Assembly (NCBI RefSeq): GCF_014191725.1
Contig: NZ_JACHWZ010000006.1
Coordinates: 186,001 to 250,000, forward strand
From: Microbulbifer rhizosphaerae
Lineage (GTDB): Bacteria > Pseudomonadota > Gammaproteobacteria > Pseudomonadales > Cellvibrionaceae
Direction of reading: 5' to 3'
DNA: 64,000 nt
The notes under the pieces were generated by a model that saw only the letters and a list, made by a program, of their open reading frames with translations, had not been told where the DNA came from and did not search any database. Position 1 is the stretch's first letter; each line of letters opens with the position of its first letter. The position numbers were made by a program, and so were the translations under genes. Below, piece by piece: positions 37,986-46,522 of this stretch.

Positions 37986-39725
37986 TCAGTGGGAGTGCGA
38001 CGGCACTTCGGCGCCGCGGCAACCCACGAGGAAATCAAAGTCACAGCCCTCGTCCGCCTGCAGTACACGCTCCCGATAGATCTCCAGGTAGCCGCCGGTG
38101 GAGGCGATGACCTGCTGGGATTTCAGAGTTTCCAGGCGGTCAGCCAGTTCCCCGTCGGAAACCTCCAGGTGTAGGCGGCCGCTCTCCGCATCCAGGTGGA
38201 TCATATCGCCATCGCGCACCGCCGCCAGAGGGCCCAGCTCCATCGCTTCCGGGGCCACATGCAGAACCACAGTGCCGAAAGCGGTCCCGCTCATGCGCGC
38301 GTCGGATATGCGAACCATATCCTTGATACCGCGCTTCAGCAATTTCGGCGGCAGGCCCATATTGCCCACCTCGGCCATACCCGGATAGCCTTTTGGACCA
38401 CAGTTTTTCAGCACCATCACACAGTTCTCGTCGATATCCAGGTCCGGATCGACGATGCGCTGCTTGTAGTGATCGAAGTTCTCGAATACCACGGCGCGGC
38501 CGCGGTGATTCATCAGCTTAGGGCTCGCGGCGGAAGGCTTGAGCACCGCGCCGCGGGGGGCCAGATTGCCCTTGAGAATACAGATACCGCCATTTTCCAC
38601 CAGCGGATTGTCCAGCGGGCGAATTACATCCTCGTTGTAACAGGGAGCGTCGGCAACATTTTCCCAGATGGTCTTGCCGTTTACGGTCAGCGAGTCCCGG
38701 TTCAGGTTGCCGGATTCTCCCAGGCGCCGCAGCACCGCGGGCAGGCCGCCGGCGTAGTAGAAATCCTCCATCAGATACTCACCTGACGGCTGCAGGTTGA
38801 CCAGTGTGGGCACGCCGCGCCCTTCTTTCCAATCTTCCAGCTCCAGGTCGACGCCGATACGGCCGGCGATGGCTTTCAGGTGAATCACCGCATTGGTGGA
38901 ACCGCCGATCGCCGCATTGGTGCGGATGGCGTTGTGGAAGGCCTCCTTGGTGAGCACCTTCGACAGGGTGAGGTCCTCGTGTACCATGTCCACGATGCGC
39001 ATGCCGGAAAGGTGCGCCAGGGTATAGCGGCGCGAGTCCACCGCCGGAATGGCGGCGTTGTGCGGCAGGCTGGTACCCAGGGATTCGGCCATACAGGCCA
39101 TGGTGGAAGCGGTGCCCATCGTATTGCAGGTACCGGCCGAACGGGACATGCTGCCCTCGGCACTGAGGAATTCGTGCAGGGAGATATTGCCGGCCTTGTA
39201 CTCCTCGTGCATCTGCCACACCAAGGTGCCGGAACCCACATCCTTACCCTTGTGTTTGCCGTTCAGCATGGGCCCACCGGTGACCACGATCGTGGGCAGG
39301 TTGCAGCTGGCGGCACCCATCAGCAGCGCCGGGGTGGTTTTGTCGCAACCCACCAGCAGCACTACGCCATCGATGGGGTTGCCACGAATGGCCTCTTCGG
39401 TATCCATCGCCGCCAGGTTGCGGGTCAGCATGGCGCTGGGGCGCAGGTTGGATTCGCCGTTGGAAAATACCGGGAACTCCACCGGTACACCGCCGGCCTC
39501 ATAGATACCGCGCTTTACATGCTCGGCGACCTTGCGGAAGTGCGCGTTGCACGGGGTCAGTTCAGACCACGTATTGCAGATGCCGATTACCGGCCTACCC
39601 TCGAAATGGTGGTCCGGAATGCCCTGGTTCTTCATCCAGCTGCGGTACATGAACCCGTTTTTGTCCCGCGTCCCGAACCAACTGGCCGACCGCAACACTG
39701 TCTTTTTCTTGTCATTACTGGCCAT
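37986..39725 (-). CDS. IlvD/EDD-family L-arabinonate dehydratase
   Basis: 579-aa Fe-S dehydratase converting L-arabinonate to 2-keto-3-deoxy-L-arabinonate. Cysteines expected to hold a [2Fe-2S] cluster: C59 (LTPCNAH), C127 (VGCDKTTP) and C200 (GTCNTMGTAST), with K129 beside the second. NDARMSGT-like SDARMSGTAFGTVVLHVAPE closes the active site. Length and motifs fit the sugar-acid branch of the family more than dihydroxy-acid dehydratase IlvD. First gene of the roughly 11-kb operon; GGGGC upstream of ATG 39725. Confidence 0.9.
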   Translation of the reverse strand: MASNDKKKTVLRSASWFGTRDKNGFMYRSWMKNQGIPDHHFEGRPVIGICNTWSELTPCNAHFRKVAEHVKRGIYEAGGVPVEFPVFSNGESNLRPSAMLTRNLAAMDTEEAIRGNPIDGVVLLVGCDKTTPALLMGAASCNLPTIVVTGGPMLNGKHKGKDVGSGTLVWQMHEEYKAGNISLHEFLSAEGSMSRSAGTCNTMGTASTMACMAESLGTSLPHNAAIPAVDSRRYTLAHLSGMRIVDMVHEDLTLSKVLTKEAFHNAIRTNAAIGGSTNAVIHLKAIAGRIGVDLELEDWKEGRGVPTLVNLQPSGEYLMEDFYYAGGLPAVLRRLGESGNLNRDSLTVNGKTIWENVADAPCYNEDVIRPLDNPLVENGGICILKGNLAPRGAVLKPSAASPKLMNHRGRAVVFENFDHYKQRIVDPDLDIDENCVMVLKNCGPKGYPGMAEVGNMGLPPKLLKRGIKDMVRISDARMSGTAFGTVVLHVAPEAMELGPLAAVRDGDMIHLDAESGRLHLEVSDGELADRLETLKSQQVIASTGGYLEIYRERVLQADEGCDFDFLVGCRGAEVPSHSH

Positions 39726-39757
39726 AACTTAGCCCCAGCTCTCATTCATAATGATAT

Positions 39758-39787
39758 TATTGTATGACTTAATATTTTGCGAAACAA
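39758..39787 (-). promoter_or_regulatory. Candidate promoter of the arabinose oxidation/ABC operon
   Basis: On the minus strand TTGTTT (39782-39787), 18 bp, TACAAT (39758-39763). The plus-strand sequence ATTGTATGAC at the -10 box overlaps the operator motif family. Confidence 0.45.
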
Positions 39788-39834
39788 GCATTCACCGTGA
39801 CCATCCCGGGCGAGCCAGGCTGGGATCGGGCTAA

Positions 39835-39863
39835 TTGAAATATATCATATAGTATGATATAAG
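39835..39863 (+). promoter_or_regulatory. Promoter of araD1-like gene
   Basis: TTGAAA (39835-39840), exactly 17 bp, TATAAG (39858-39863). The spacer is filled by a palindrome, listed separately. Confidence 0.65.
39841..39861. promoter_or_regulatory. Operator palindrome TATATCATA-TAG-TATGATATA
   Basis: Perfect 9-bp arms around a 3-bp centre, lying between the -35 and -10 of the araD1-like promoter. It is well placed for repression and sits between the divergent catabolic operons. Confidence 0.65.
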
Positions 39864-39916
39864 AATTCGCTAGTGCGAGACCATCAAAAAACAGCAAGAG
39901 GCAGGAAGGGAGAGAG

Positions 39917-40912
39917 ATGAGACTGATCCAGTTTTTGACTGAAGACGGCCGGCGGGCAGTGGGTGTCGTCGAGAGCGCCGACACTATCTACCAGTTGAAC
40001 GGGGCCGACAGCATCTACCAGTTGGCACAGCAGGCCCTGGAGACAGGGACAACTTTGGAGAACCGTGCACGCGAGCAACTCTCCGACACCCGCCTCGACT
40101 ACCAGCGCATTATCGAAGAGGGCCGCCTGCTGGCACCCATTGACCATCAGGACCCCGCCCACCTACTGGTGGCCGGCACCGGGCTGACCCACCTGGGCAG
40201 TGCCGACACTCGCGCCGCCATGCATGCGCAAAACCAGAAAGGTACCGAGGAATCCCTCACCGATACCATGAAAATGTTCCGCATGGGCGTCGAGGGCGGC
40301 AAACCCACAGCGGGGGAAATCGGCGTACAGCCGGAGTGGTTCTACAAGGGCGACGGCAGCATTATCGCCGCTCCGGAGGCGGACCTGGTGAGCCCGTCCT
40401 TCGCCCTCGACGCGGGAGAGGAACCGGAAATCGCCGGGATTTACCTCAACGACAGCGAGGGGGTACCGCACCGCATCGGCTTCGCCCTGGGCAACGAACT
40501 CTCCGACCATGTCACTGAGCGGCAGAATTACCTCTATCTGGCCCACTCCAAGCTGCGCCCCTGCGCCATTGGCCCCGAACTGCTGCTCGGCGAGTTGCCC
40601 GGAAATATAGAAGGTGTCTCGCGGATTCTGCGCGATGGCGAAGTCCTCTGGGAGAAAGCCTTCCTGAGCGGTGAGGACAACATGTCGCACACCATCGCCA
40701 ACCTGGAGACGCATCACTTCAAATACGCCGGTTTCTGCCGCCCGGGCCAGGTGCACGTACACTTTTTCGGCACCGCCACCCTGAGTTTCGGCGACGGTAT
40801 CCAGCCCCGCTCCGGCGACCGCTTCGAAATTGAAGCCGAGGTTTTTGGCCGGCCGCTGCGCAATCAGCTGGTGGTGGACGAGAGAACAATTCCCGAGGTG
40901 AAGCCGCTGTAG
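39917..40912 (+). CDS. AraD1-family protein, 2-keto-3-deoxy-L-arabinonate dehydratase (FAH fold)
   Basis: 331 aa, cytoplasmic. The C-terminal two thirds has the fumarylacetoacetase-hydrolase fold seen in AraD1/GguC-type proteins: TGLTHLGSADTR, KMFRMGVEGGKPTAGEIGVQPEWFYKG, EPEIAGIYLND, GNELSDHVTE and FFGTATLSFGDG. It would dehydrate 2-keto-3-deoxy-L-arabinonate to 2-oxoglutarate semialdehyde, step four of the pathway. No DHDPS-type enzyme for this step is in the window, so this protein fills the gap. Divergent from the dehydratase operon; GGGAGAG before ATG. Confidence 0.85.
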   Translation: MRLIQFLTEDGRRAVGVVESADTIYQLNGADSIYQLAQQALETGTTLENRAREQLSDTRLDYQRIIEEGRLLAPIDHQDPAHLLVAGTGLTHLGSADTRAAMHAQNQKGTEESLTDTMKMFRMGVEGGKPTAGEIGVQPEWFYKGDGSIIAAPEADLVSPSFALDAGEEPEIAGIYLNDSEGVPHRIGFALGNELSDHVTERQNYLYLAHSKLRPCAIGPELLLGELPGNIEGVSRILRDGEVLWEKAFLSGEDNMSHTIANLETHHFKYAGFCRPGQVHVHFFGTATLSFGDGIQPRSGDRFEIEAEVFGRPLRNQLVVDERTIPEVKPL

Positions 40913-40937
40913 CGGGATTCAGGTAACGTGTGCTTTT

Positions 40938-41012
40938 TGTAGGAGCGGCCGCTGGCCGCGATCGATCTCGCTTCGCAGCCCAGATCGATCGCGGCCAGCG
41001 GCCGCTCCTACA
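40938..41012. repeat. REP dyad, perfect 31-bp arms
   Basis: Arms 40938-40968 and 40982-41012 are exact reverse complements with a 13-bp loop, GGAGCGGCC family. It lies between the converging araD1-like and gntR genes and could stop transcription from both sides. Confidence 0.85.
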
Positions 41013-41047
41013 TATAACAGCAAGGGAATCCGAAGGGATGGGTAAAT

Positions 41048-41791
41048 CTATACCGCAACATCCATATTCTGGTTTTCCTGCCCCAGGCTCTCAAGGGCGC
41101 CGCGCACAGACTTGGACAGCAGGGACTTCATCTCAAACCGGGCCCGCTCCGGGTCGCGGTCGCGGATACCAAGATAGACCGCTTTGTGCCCGGGCAGCGA
41201 GCCGACATACTCCGACTCCTGTGAACTGCTGATGCGGAACAGGCCGGTGAGCGCGGTTTTGATGGACTCGCCGAGGGAAACCATGAATTCATTGTTGGTG
41301 GCCCGCAGGATGGCCATATGGAAATCAATATCCGCAAGAATGTGATCTTCGGTCTCGGTTTCCGCCTCTGTCATGGCATTGTAGGCCTTTTCGATCGCAG
41401 CTATCTGCTCTTCGCTCGCCCGCTGCGCCGCAATGGCGGCGGCGCTGGGCTCAATGACCTCACGCACCTCAAACAGGGCGCGCAGAAATTCTGGCGAGGG
41501 CTGGGATTCAAAACACCACTTGAGCACATCGGAATCGAACATGTTCCAGGACTCTTTCGGGCGCACCCGCGTACCCAGCTTGGGACGCGACTCCAGCAGC
41601 CCCTTGGCGGTGAGCAGCTTGAACGCCTCCCGCAGTGCCGTCCGGGAGACCTTCAGCTCTTCACCAATGGTGGCCTCATTGGGAATATACTCGCCCGGAG
41701 CATAGACTCCGCTGACTATCCGTGTACCCAATTCGTAAGCCACCCAAGCGTGCACACTCCGCGGCCGCTTGTCTCTCGCTTGTATCGCCAT
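41048..41791 (-). CDS. GntR/FadR-subfamily transcriptional regulator
   Basis: 247 aa. N-terminal winged helix about 10-78 with YIPNEATIGEELKVSRTALREAFKLLTAKGLLESRPKLGT signatures broken over the recognition helix and wing, then an all-helical FCD ligand domain about 95-235 (EPSAAAIAAQRA, DIDFHMAILRATNNEF, GHKAVYLGIRDRD). Members of this subfamily sense sugar acids or organic acids and bind sites of the form T.GTA.TAC.A, which several sites here match. Likely local repressor responding to an arabinose-pathway acid; inducer unknown. Confidence 0.88.
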   Translation of the reverse strand: MAIQARDKRPRSVHAWVAYELGTRIVSGVYAPGEYIPNEATIGEELKVSRTALREAFKLLTAKGLLESRPKLGTRVRPKESWNMFDSDVLKWCFESQPSPEFLRALFEVREVIEPSAAAIAAQRASEEQIAAIEKAYNAMTEAETETEDHILADIDFHMAILRATNNEFMVSLGESIKTALTGLFRISSSQESEYVGSLPGHKAVYLGIRDRDPERARFEMKSLLSKSVRGALESLGQENQNMDVAV

Positions 41792-41954
41792 GTTCGTTTC
41801 CTTCGACTCAATCGTCGCAATAGTACCCTATTTGAGCCCACCTTATGACCTTTTGACGAATTGCCGAAGGAGGCTGGTAAAAACCGGGGGTTAATGCATC
41901 CTAACAGTTTATCGCAGCCCTGTTGCGGATCGCCCTTTCACCCACAGTATCCTT

Positions 41955-41983
41955 TTGACATTAATACTACAATAATATATATA
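41955..41983 (+). promoter_or_regulatory. Promoter of symporter/cytoplasmic GH43 unit
   Basis: TTGACA (41955-41960), 17 bp, TATATA (41978-41983). AATACTACAA (41963-41972) lies in the spacer and matches the operator family. Confidence 0.7.
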
Positions 41984-42036
41984 ACTGCAAATATTATAAG
42001 AACGCGCAGCCCCCCTGCGGCGATGGGAGAATAAAT

Positions 42037-43422
42037 ATGCAGTCCAATAGGCTCTCCGTACTCGAGAAGATCGGCTTCGGTGCCGGGGATATGGCCGTGA
42101 ATGTGGTCATCTCCTCGATGATGCTGATCATCTCTTTCTTTTATACCGACATTTACGGTTTGAAGCCGGCAGATATGGCCCTGTTGTTCCTGGTTGTGCG
42201 GCTGATTGATGCCGTTACCGACCCATTGATGGGCACCATCACCGATCGCTATACCACCCGCTGGGGACGCTACCGGCCCTACTTCCTGTTCCTGGCTGTG
42301 CCCTTTGGCATCTCAGTGTTCCTGACCTTCAGCACGCCGGATCTGGACTATAACGGCAAGCTGGTGTGGGCCTACGCCACCTATATCCTGGTGACAATGA
42401 TGTTCACCGCGGTCACCATTCCCTATATTTCCATTATCGGCGTGCTGACCGACGACCCCAAAGAGCGCCTCTCCGCCAACGGCTACCGGCTGTTCTTTGC
42501 CAAGATCGCCGCCTTCCTGGTCACTATCGTAGTGCCGATGCTGGCTGCCTCCTGGGGCGAGGACAGGTTGGCCCTGGGTTATCAGGTGTCCATGGGGCTG
42601 ATGGCCGCGCTTGCCACCGCGCTGTTTATCTTCTGCTTTTTCACCACCACCGAGCGGGTCCACTACCAGCCGGAACAAACCCCCTTGCTGGCCCAGGCCA
42701 GGACGCTGCTGCGCAATGATCAGTGGCTGATCCTCACCGGGGTTTGCCTGGTGGGCACCGTTGGCTATGTGGTGCGCGGCTCCGTCGCTGCCTATTACGC
42801 CAAGTACTACCTGGGCGGGGATGCACAGACTCTGTCACTGTTTCTCGCAACCGGCGTGGTGGCGGCGATCCTGGCCATGGTAGCTTCCACCTGGATCACC
42901 AAGCGTTATTGCAAGGTGAAGCTGTTCAGCCGCAGCCAGCTGCTGGTTGGCGCTATCAGCCTGGCGATGTATTTTGCCGTGGGGCCCGGGGATCTGGTGC
43001 TGGCCTTCGTATTCTATTTCGTGCTGTCGTTCGTGGTCGACCTGCACGCCCCGATATTCTGGTCGGCCATCGCCGAAGCGGTGGACTACGGCGAAGCGAA
43101 AACCGGCAAGCGGGTCTCCGGCTTGGCGTTCGGCGGTATCTCCTTCTTCCAGAAAGCGGGCATGGGGGTTGCGGGCGCCATGGTGGGCTCACTGCTGGCT
43201 TTCTTCGACTATGTGCCCGACCAGCCGCAGAGTGATTTTTCGCTGATGGGAATTGCGCTGATGTTGACCATCATCCCCGGATTTTTTCATTTTCTGATGG
43301 GACTGCTGATGCGCAAATACGTTATTACCAACGACTACTACCAGCGCCTGAAGCGTGGAGAAATCAGCCCGGACAGCGACAGCGAAGTTTCTGCAACTGA
43401 ATTAAAGCCCTCGGCGCCTTGA
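42037..43422 (+). CDS. GPH-family sugar:cation symporter
   Basis: 461-aa inner-membrane transporter with about 12 hydrophobic helices, of the glycoside-pentoside-hexuronide family (MelB/XylP type). EKIGFGAGDMAVNVVISSMM at the N-terminus, RLIDAVTDPLMGTITDRYTTRWGRYRPYFL and the later ADAVDYGE-like AEAVDYGEAKTGKRVSGLAFGG are hallmarks. GGGAG 8 nt before ATG 42037. Followed 102 bp later by a signal-less GH43, which suggests import of arabino-oligosaccharides for cleavage inside the cell. Confidence 0.92.
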   Translation: MQSNRLSVLEKIGFGAGDMAVNVVISSMMLIISFFYTDIYGLKPADMALLFLVVRLIDAVTDPLMGTITDRYTTRWGRYRPYFLFLAVPFGISVFLTFSTPDLDYNGKLVWAYATYILVTMMFTAVTIPYISIIGVLTDDPKERLSANGYRLFFAKIAAFLVTIVVPMLAASWGEDRLALGYQVSMGLMAALATALFIFCFFTTTERVHYQPEQTPLLAQARTLLRNDQWLILTGVCLVGTVGYVVRGSVAAYYAKYYLGGDAQTLSLFLATGVVAAILAMVASTWITKRYCKVKLFSRSQLLVGAISLAMYFAVGPGDLVLAFVFYFVLSFVVDLHAPIFWSAIAEAVDYGEAKTGKRVSGLAFGGISFFQKAGMGVAGAMVGSLLAFFDYVPDQPQSDFSLMGIALMLTIIPGFFHFLMGLLMRKYVITNDYYQRLKRGEISPDSDSEVSATELKPSAP

Positions 43423-43524
43423 TGCGAATACCGCCTGCCATTTGCAATTTTCCTGTGGGAGGCGATAGGAATGCCCACAGGCAAGCAGAAATCTGTTACA
43501 TCGAAGTAATTGTTGGAGTTAATC

Positions 43525-44478
43525 GTGACGGAATCCGCCCCCCTGATAAAACCGCTGATCGAACAGCGTGCAGACCCCTACATTTATAAACATCACGACG
43601 GCTATTACTACTTTATCGCCTCGGTACCGGAGTATGACCGCCTGGAGCTGCGCCGCTCACAGACACTGGCAGGACTCGCGGAGGCTCCCGGGATCACTGT
43701 GTGGCGCAAGCCGGAAACCGGCCCCTACTCCGACCTTATCTGGGCACCGGAAATCCATTTTATAGACGGCACCTGGTGTATTTATTTCGCCGCGGCGCCG
43801 TCGCGGGAGATTCTCGACAACCTCTTCCAGCACCGCATGTACGCACTGACCACCACCGCAGACAATCCGCAGGAAGGGAACTGGCAGCTGGCACAGGTGG
43901 ATAGCGGCATCGACGCCTTCTGCCTCGACGCCACAAGTTTTGCCCACAGGGGCGAGCGCTACTATCTATGGGCGCAAAAGGAGCCCGGAATCCCCGGGAA
44001 TTCGAACCTGTATATAGCGCCGATGGACTCCCCCATCAGTATCGTCGGCAAGCCGATCCGGCTCAGCATACCGGAGTTCGATTGGGAGACCGTGGGTTTT
44101 GCGGTAAACGAGGGGCCCGCGGTGATCGCGCGCCACGGCCGGGTGTTTATCAGCTATTCCGCCAGCGCCACCGACCACAACTACTGCATGGGTCTACTCT
44201 ACGCCGACGAGGATGCAGACCTGCTGGACCCGGCCAGCTGGCACAAGTCACCACAGCCGGTGTTCCAGAGCTGTCACCAGCGGGGCATCTACGGACCGGG
44301 ACACAACAGCTTTACCGTCTCCGAGGACGGCGAACGGGATATATTGGTCTACCACGCGCGCACCTACACGAAGATCGAAGGAGACCCGCTGTGGGACCCC
44401 AACCGCCACACCTATATCAAGGCGTTTGGCTGGTCGGATGATGGAATGCCGGTATTCGGCAGCCCCGCGGAGCCCTGA
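43525..44478 (+). CDS. Cytoplasmic GH43 exo-acting arabinofuranosidase
   Basis: 317 aa from GTG 43525, supported by GGAG 6 nt upstream; a TTG at 43510 lacks such a site. No signal peptide. Propeller motifs match the exported paralogue at 18740: RADPY (D17), VPEYDRLELRRS, LIWAPEIHFIDG, VNEGPAVIA, SASATDHNYCMGLLYADEDADLLDPASWHKSPQPVF and GPGHNSFT. It should release arabinose from the non-reducing end of oligomers brought in by the preceding symporter. Its stop codon is 8 bp before a REP dyad. Confidence 0.9.
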   Translation: MTESAPLIKPLIEQRADPYIYKHHDGYYYFIASVPEYDRLELRRSQTLAGLAEAPGITVWRKPETGPYSDLIWAPEIHFIDGTWCIYFAAAPSREILDNLFQHRMYALTTTADNPQEGNWQLAQVDSGIDAFCLDATSFAHRGERYYLWAQKEPGIPGNSNLYIAPMDSPISIVGKPIRLSIPEFDWETVGFAVNEGPAVIARHGRVFISYSASATDHNYCMGLLYADEDADLLDPASWHKSPQPVFQSCHQRGIYGPGHNSFTVSEDGERDILVYHARTYTKIEGDPLWDPNRHTYIKAFGWSDDGMPVFGSPAEP

Positions 44479-44485
44479 GCTCCCT

Positions 44486-44525
44486 TAGGAGCGGCGGGGC
44501 GGCCATCCGCCCATGGCCGCTCCTA
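44486..44525. repeat. REP-like hairpin overlapping the ompW-like stop codon
   Basis: TAGGAGCGG...CCGCTCCTA with internal GGCGGGCGGCC-type pairing. Its right end supplies the TAG stop (minus strand) of the OmpW-like gene at 44523. It lies between converging genes. Confidence 0.7.
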
Positions 44526-45278
44526 GAATTTGTAACCCACACCCAGATTCAGGGTCCAGGGATCGTAATCGAAATCGGCAATCAGTCGATTCCCACCAGC
44601 AGGGACAGGAAAGGATATGGTGATCTGGTCCACGTCCACGTCGCGGTAGATAATCGAAGCATTTCCCAACCACTGGCTGTCCCGGCCGAACATAAAGTTG
44701 ATGCCCGCCTGGGCTGCTACCCCCCAGGAATACCCCATTCCCAGCGAACCGAAGTCGATGGCGCTGTGATTATCGATCAGGTACTGACTGGCGACACTAC
44801 TGAGGTCCTCGTCGTAAAAATCGGTATAGTTGACTCCGATGCCCAGGTAGGGCTGCCCCAGGCAGCTGGGGTCCAGAAAATACCAATTGAGAAACAGATC
44901 AGACATCTGCACGTCAAAGCTGCCCAGGTGCATCCGATCAGTAACCGGCAGCAGGCCCCTGAAAGGACGCAGGTCGACGTCGTGGTTCACCCCGCTGGTA
45001 AACATCAACTCCAGGCCCCAATGCTCCACAGGCAACCAGACAGCGGAGATATTTCCACCCCACTCCTCGTCGATATCCAGCTCGGCGCCGAAAAAGTCCG
45101 GTGCAAGGAGACCGTCGAACACAAAATTGGTATTGTCTTCATCGGGATCTACGTAGGAGACCCCGATACGGACGAGAAAAGTATCGGCGGTATAGCCCGA
45201 ATTCGCCATTACCTGCTGCGCGCCGGCCATGGCAAGAACCACGAAGGCCAGCGTATGGGTGGCACGGATAATTTTCAT
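44523..45278 (-). CDS. OmpW-family outer-membrane protein 1
   Basis: 251 aa from ATG 45278 (GGAG 6 nt upstream). Signal peptide ends near QQVMA. Eight-stranded OmpW-type barrel: VRIGVSYVDPDEDN, WLPVEHWGLELMF, YLGIGVNYTDFYDED, WGVAAQAGINFMFGRDS and the terminal LNLGVGYKF. OmpW porins are thought to pass small hydrophobic compounds. First of three tandem paralogues that share order and ending but differ widely in sequence. Confidence 0.9.
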   Translation of the reverse strand: MKIIRATHTLAFVVLAMAGAQQVMANSGYTADTFLVRIGVSYVDPDEDNTNFVFDGLLAPDFFGAELDIDEEWGGNISAVWLPVEHWGLELMFTSGVNHDVDLRPFRGLLPVTDRMHLGSFDVQMSDLFLNWYFLDPSCLGQPYLGIGVNYTDFYDEDLSSVASQYLIDNHSAIDFGSLGMGYSWGVAAQAGINFMFGRDSQWLGNASIIYRDVDVDQITISFPVPAGGNRLIADFDYDPWTLNLGVGYKF

Positions 45279-45461
45279 TGGCAGCTCCATTCCGCGCTTG
45301 AGATCCAAGCGCAATCCCTTCCCTCAGCGTCCAGTCTAGACAGCAAAGAACTGCGTTTCCCGGGAAACGGGAAAATCGGCGCAAATATGGGTATATAGCC
45401 GGATTATTCCAACCTGAAAGCCGATCCCTGCGGAGGCCGCATAAGTTCCTAAGCACAATGC

Positions 45462-45487
45462 AAAAAAAAGGGCGCCGAAGCGCCCTT
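45462..45487 (-). terminator. Rho-independent terminator of OmpW-like gene 2
   Basis: Minus strand: AAGGGCGC, TTCG tetraloop, GCGCCCTT followed by T8. About 28 bp after the stop codon. Confidence 0.93.
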
Positions 45488-45514
45488 CCCATCATCCGAA
45501 GAAACTCCGAGGAG

Positions 45515-46354
45515 TTAGAAAGTGAACTTGTAACCGATTGATAGGTTGAAAGTCCACGGGTTGTAGCGATAGTCACCAGAGAAGGATTCGCGCAAGACAG
45601 GAAGCGCCCCATCGCCAAGAACGCCAGGGCTGTAGATGTCAAAGCCCATCTCGGTTTCCGAATCCACCCAGATCGCGGCGGCGTTGACTAGCCAGGCGCT
45701 CTCGCGGCCGAATACCCAGTCCGCGCCAACCTGCCATGCATAGCCCCACGAATGGCCCAGATCTAAGTCACCGGTCAGAGGACCGAATTCGTCGAAGATC
45801 ACGCCGTCGAAGAGAGTGAAATCTTCCTCATGGAAATCGGTGTAGTTGATACCGACACCGATATAGGGCTGGAACATACACGAGGGATCGAGAGGAAACC
45901 AGTTGATCATCGCCTGGCTCTTCCGCGATTCGAACTCGGCGAAATCGTTGTCGAAGAATAAGGGATCACCCAAGAATACTGGTTCAATACGGGCAAAGGC
46001 ACCCCTTCCATGCCCACCTTCATGCTCGTTGCCCCAGACGAAGCTGAGCTCCAGGGCAAAGTGGTCGATCGGAAACCACATGCCACTGACATTCCAACCC
46101 CACTCGTCGTCGGGGTCCACCCTCGCCCGGAAGGCCTCGTCGTTATCGAGGGGATCGTCGAAAAAAAATCTATCGGCGAAGGTCACTTCGTCTTCCAGCG
46201 GGTGTATGTAGGAAATGCCGATACGACCCACAACCGTTCCAGCACCGTAGATCTTGTCCGGTACAGGAGGAGGAGCATATCCGGCAGGTCCGGCTGCTGC
46301 TGCTGCGGAAAAAACTGTCAATGCCAAGGGAGGCAGAATGCGCATCATTTTCAT
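45515..46354 (-). CDS. OmpW-family outer-membrane protein 2
   Basis: 279 aa from ATG 46354 (GGAG upstream). Signal peptide ends near SAAAAAG. OmpW barrel motifs: VGRIGISYIHPLEDE, WFPIDHFALELSFVWG, YIGVGINYTDFHEED, WGYAWQVGADWVFGRES and terminal LSIGYKFTF. A longer, acidic N-terminal stretch distinguishes it from its neighbours. It has its own downstream terminator, so it is probably transcribed separately. Confidence 0.9.
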   Translation of the reverse strand: MKMMRILPPLALTVFSAAAAAGPAGYAPPPVPDKIYGAGTVVGRIGISYIHPLEDEVTFADRFFFDDPLDNDEAFRARVDPDDEWGWNVSGMWFPIDHFALELSFVWGNEHEGGHGRGAFARIEPVFLGDPLFFDNDFAEFESRKSQAMINWFPLDPSCMFQPYIGVGINYTDFHEEDFTLFDGVIFDEFGPLTGDLDLGHSWGYAWQVGADWVFGRESAWLVNAAAIWVDSETEMGFDIYSPGVLGDGALPVLRESFSGDYRYNPWTFNLSIGYKFTF

Positions 46355-46486
46355 AGATGAAAACTCCATTTAGAACATCCGGTAAATCGAAGAGCAACTC
46401 ATCCGATTAATTTTTAGTCTAGACCGGGTTTTCCTGTTTGTAGAAAAAAATAACTAAAAAAAATGTAAAGACAGAGTTACTGATTT

Positions 46487-46510
46487 AAAAAAGGGCGCCA
46501 AGGCGCCCTT
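46487..46510 (-). terminator. Rho-independent terminator of OmpW-like gene 3
   Basis: Minus strand: AAGGGCGCC, short loop, GGCGCCCTT followed by a T-run. It ends the gene at 46523 and shares its stem with the terminator at 45462. Confidence 0.88.
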
Positions 46511-46522
46511 CTTCGTCTGTCA

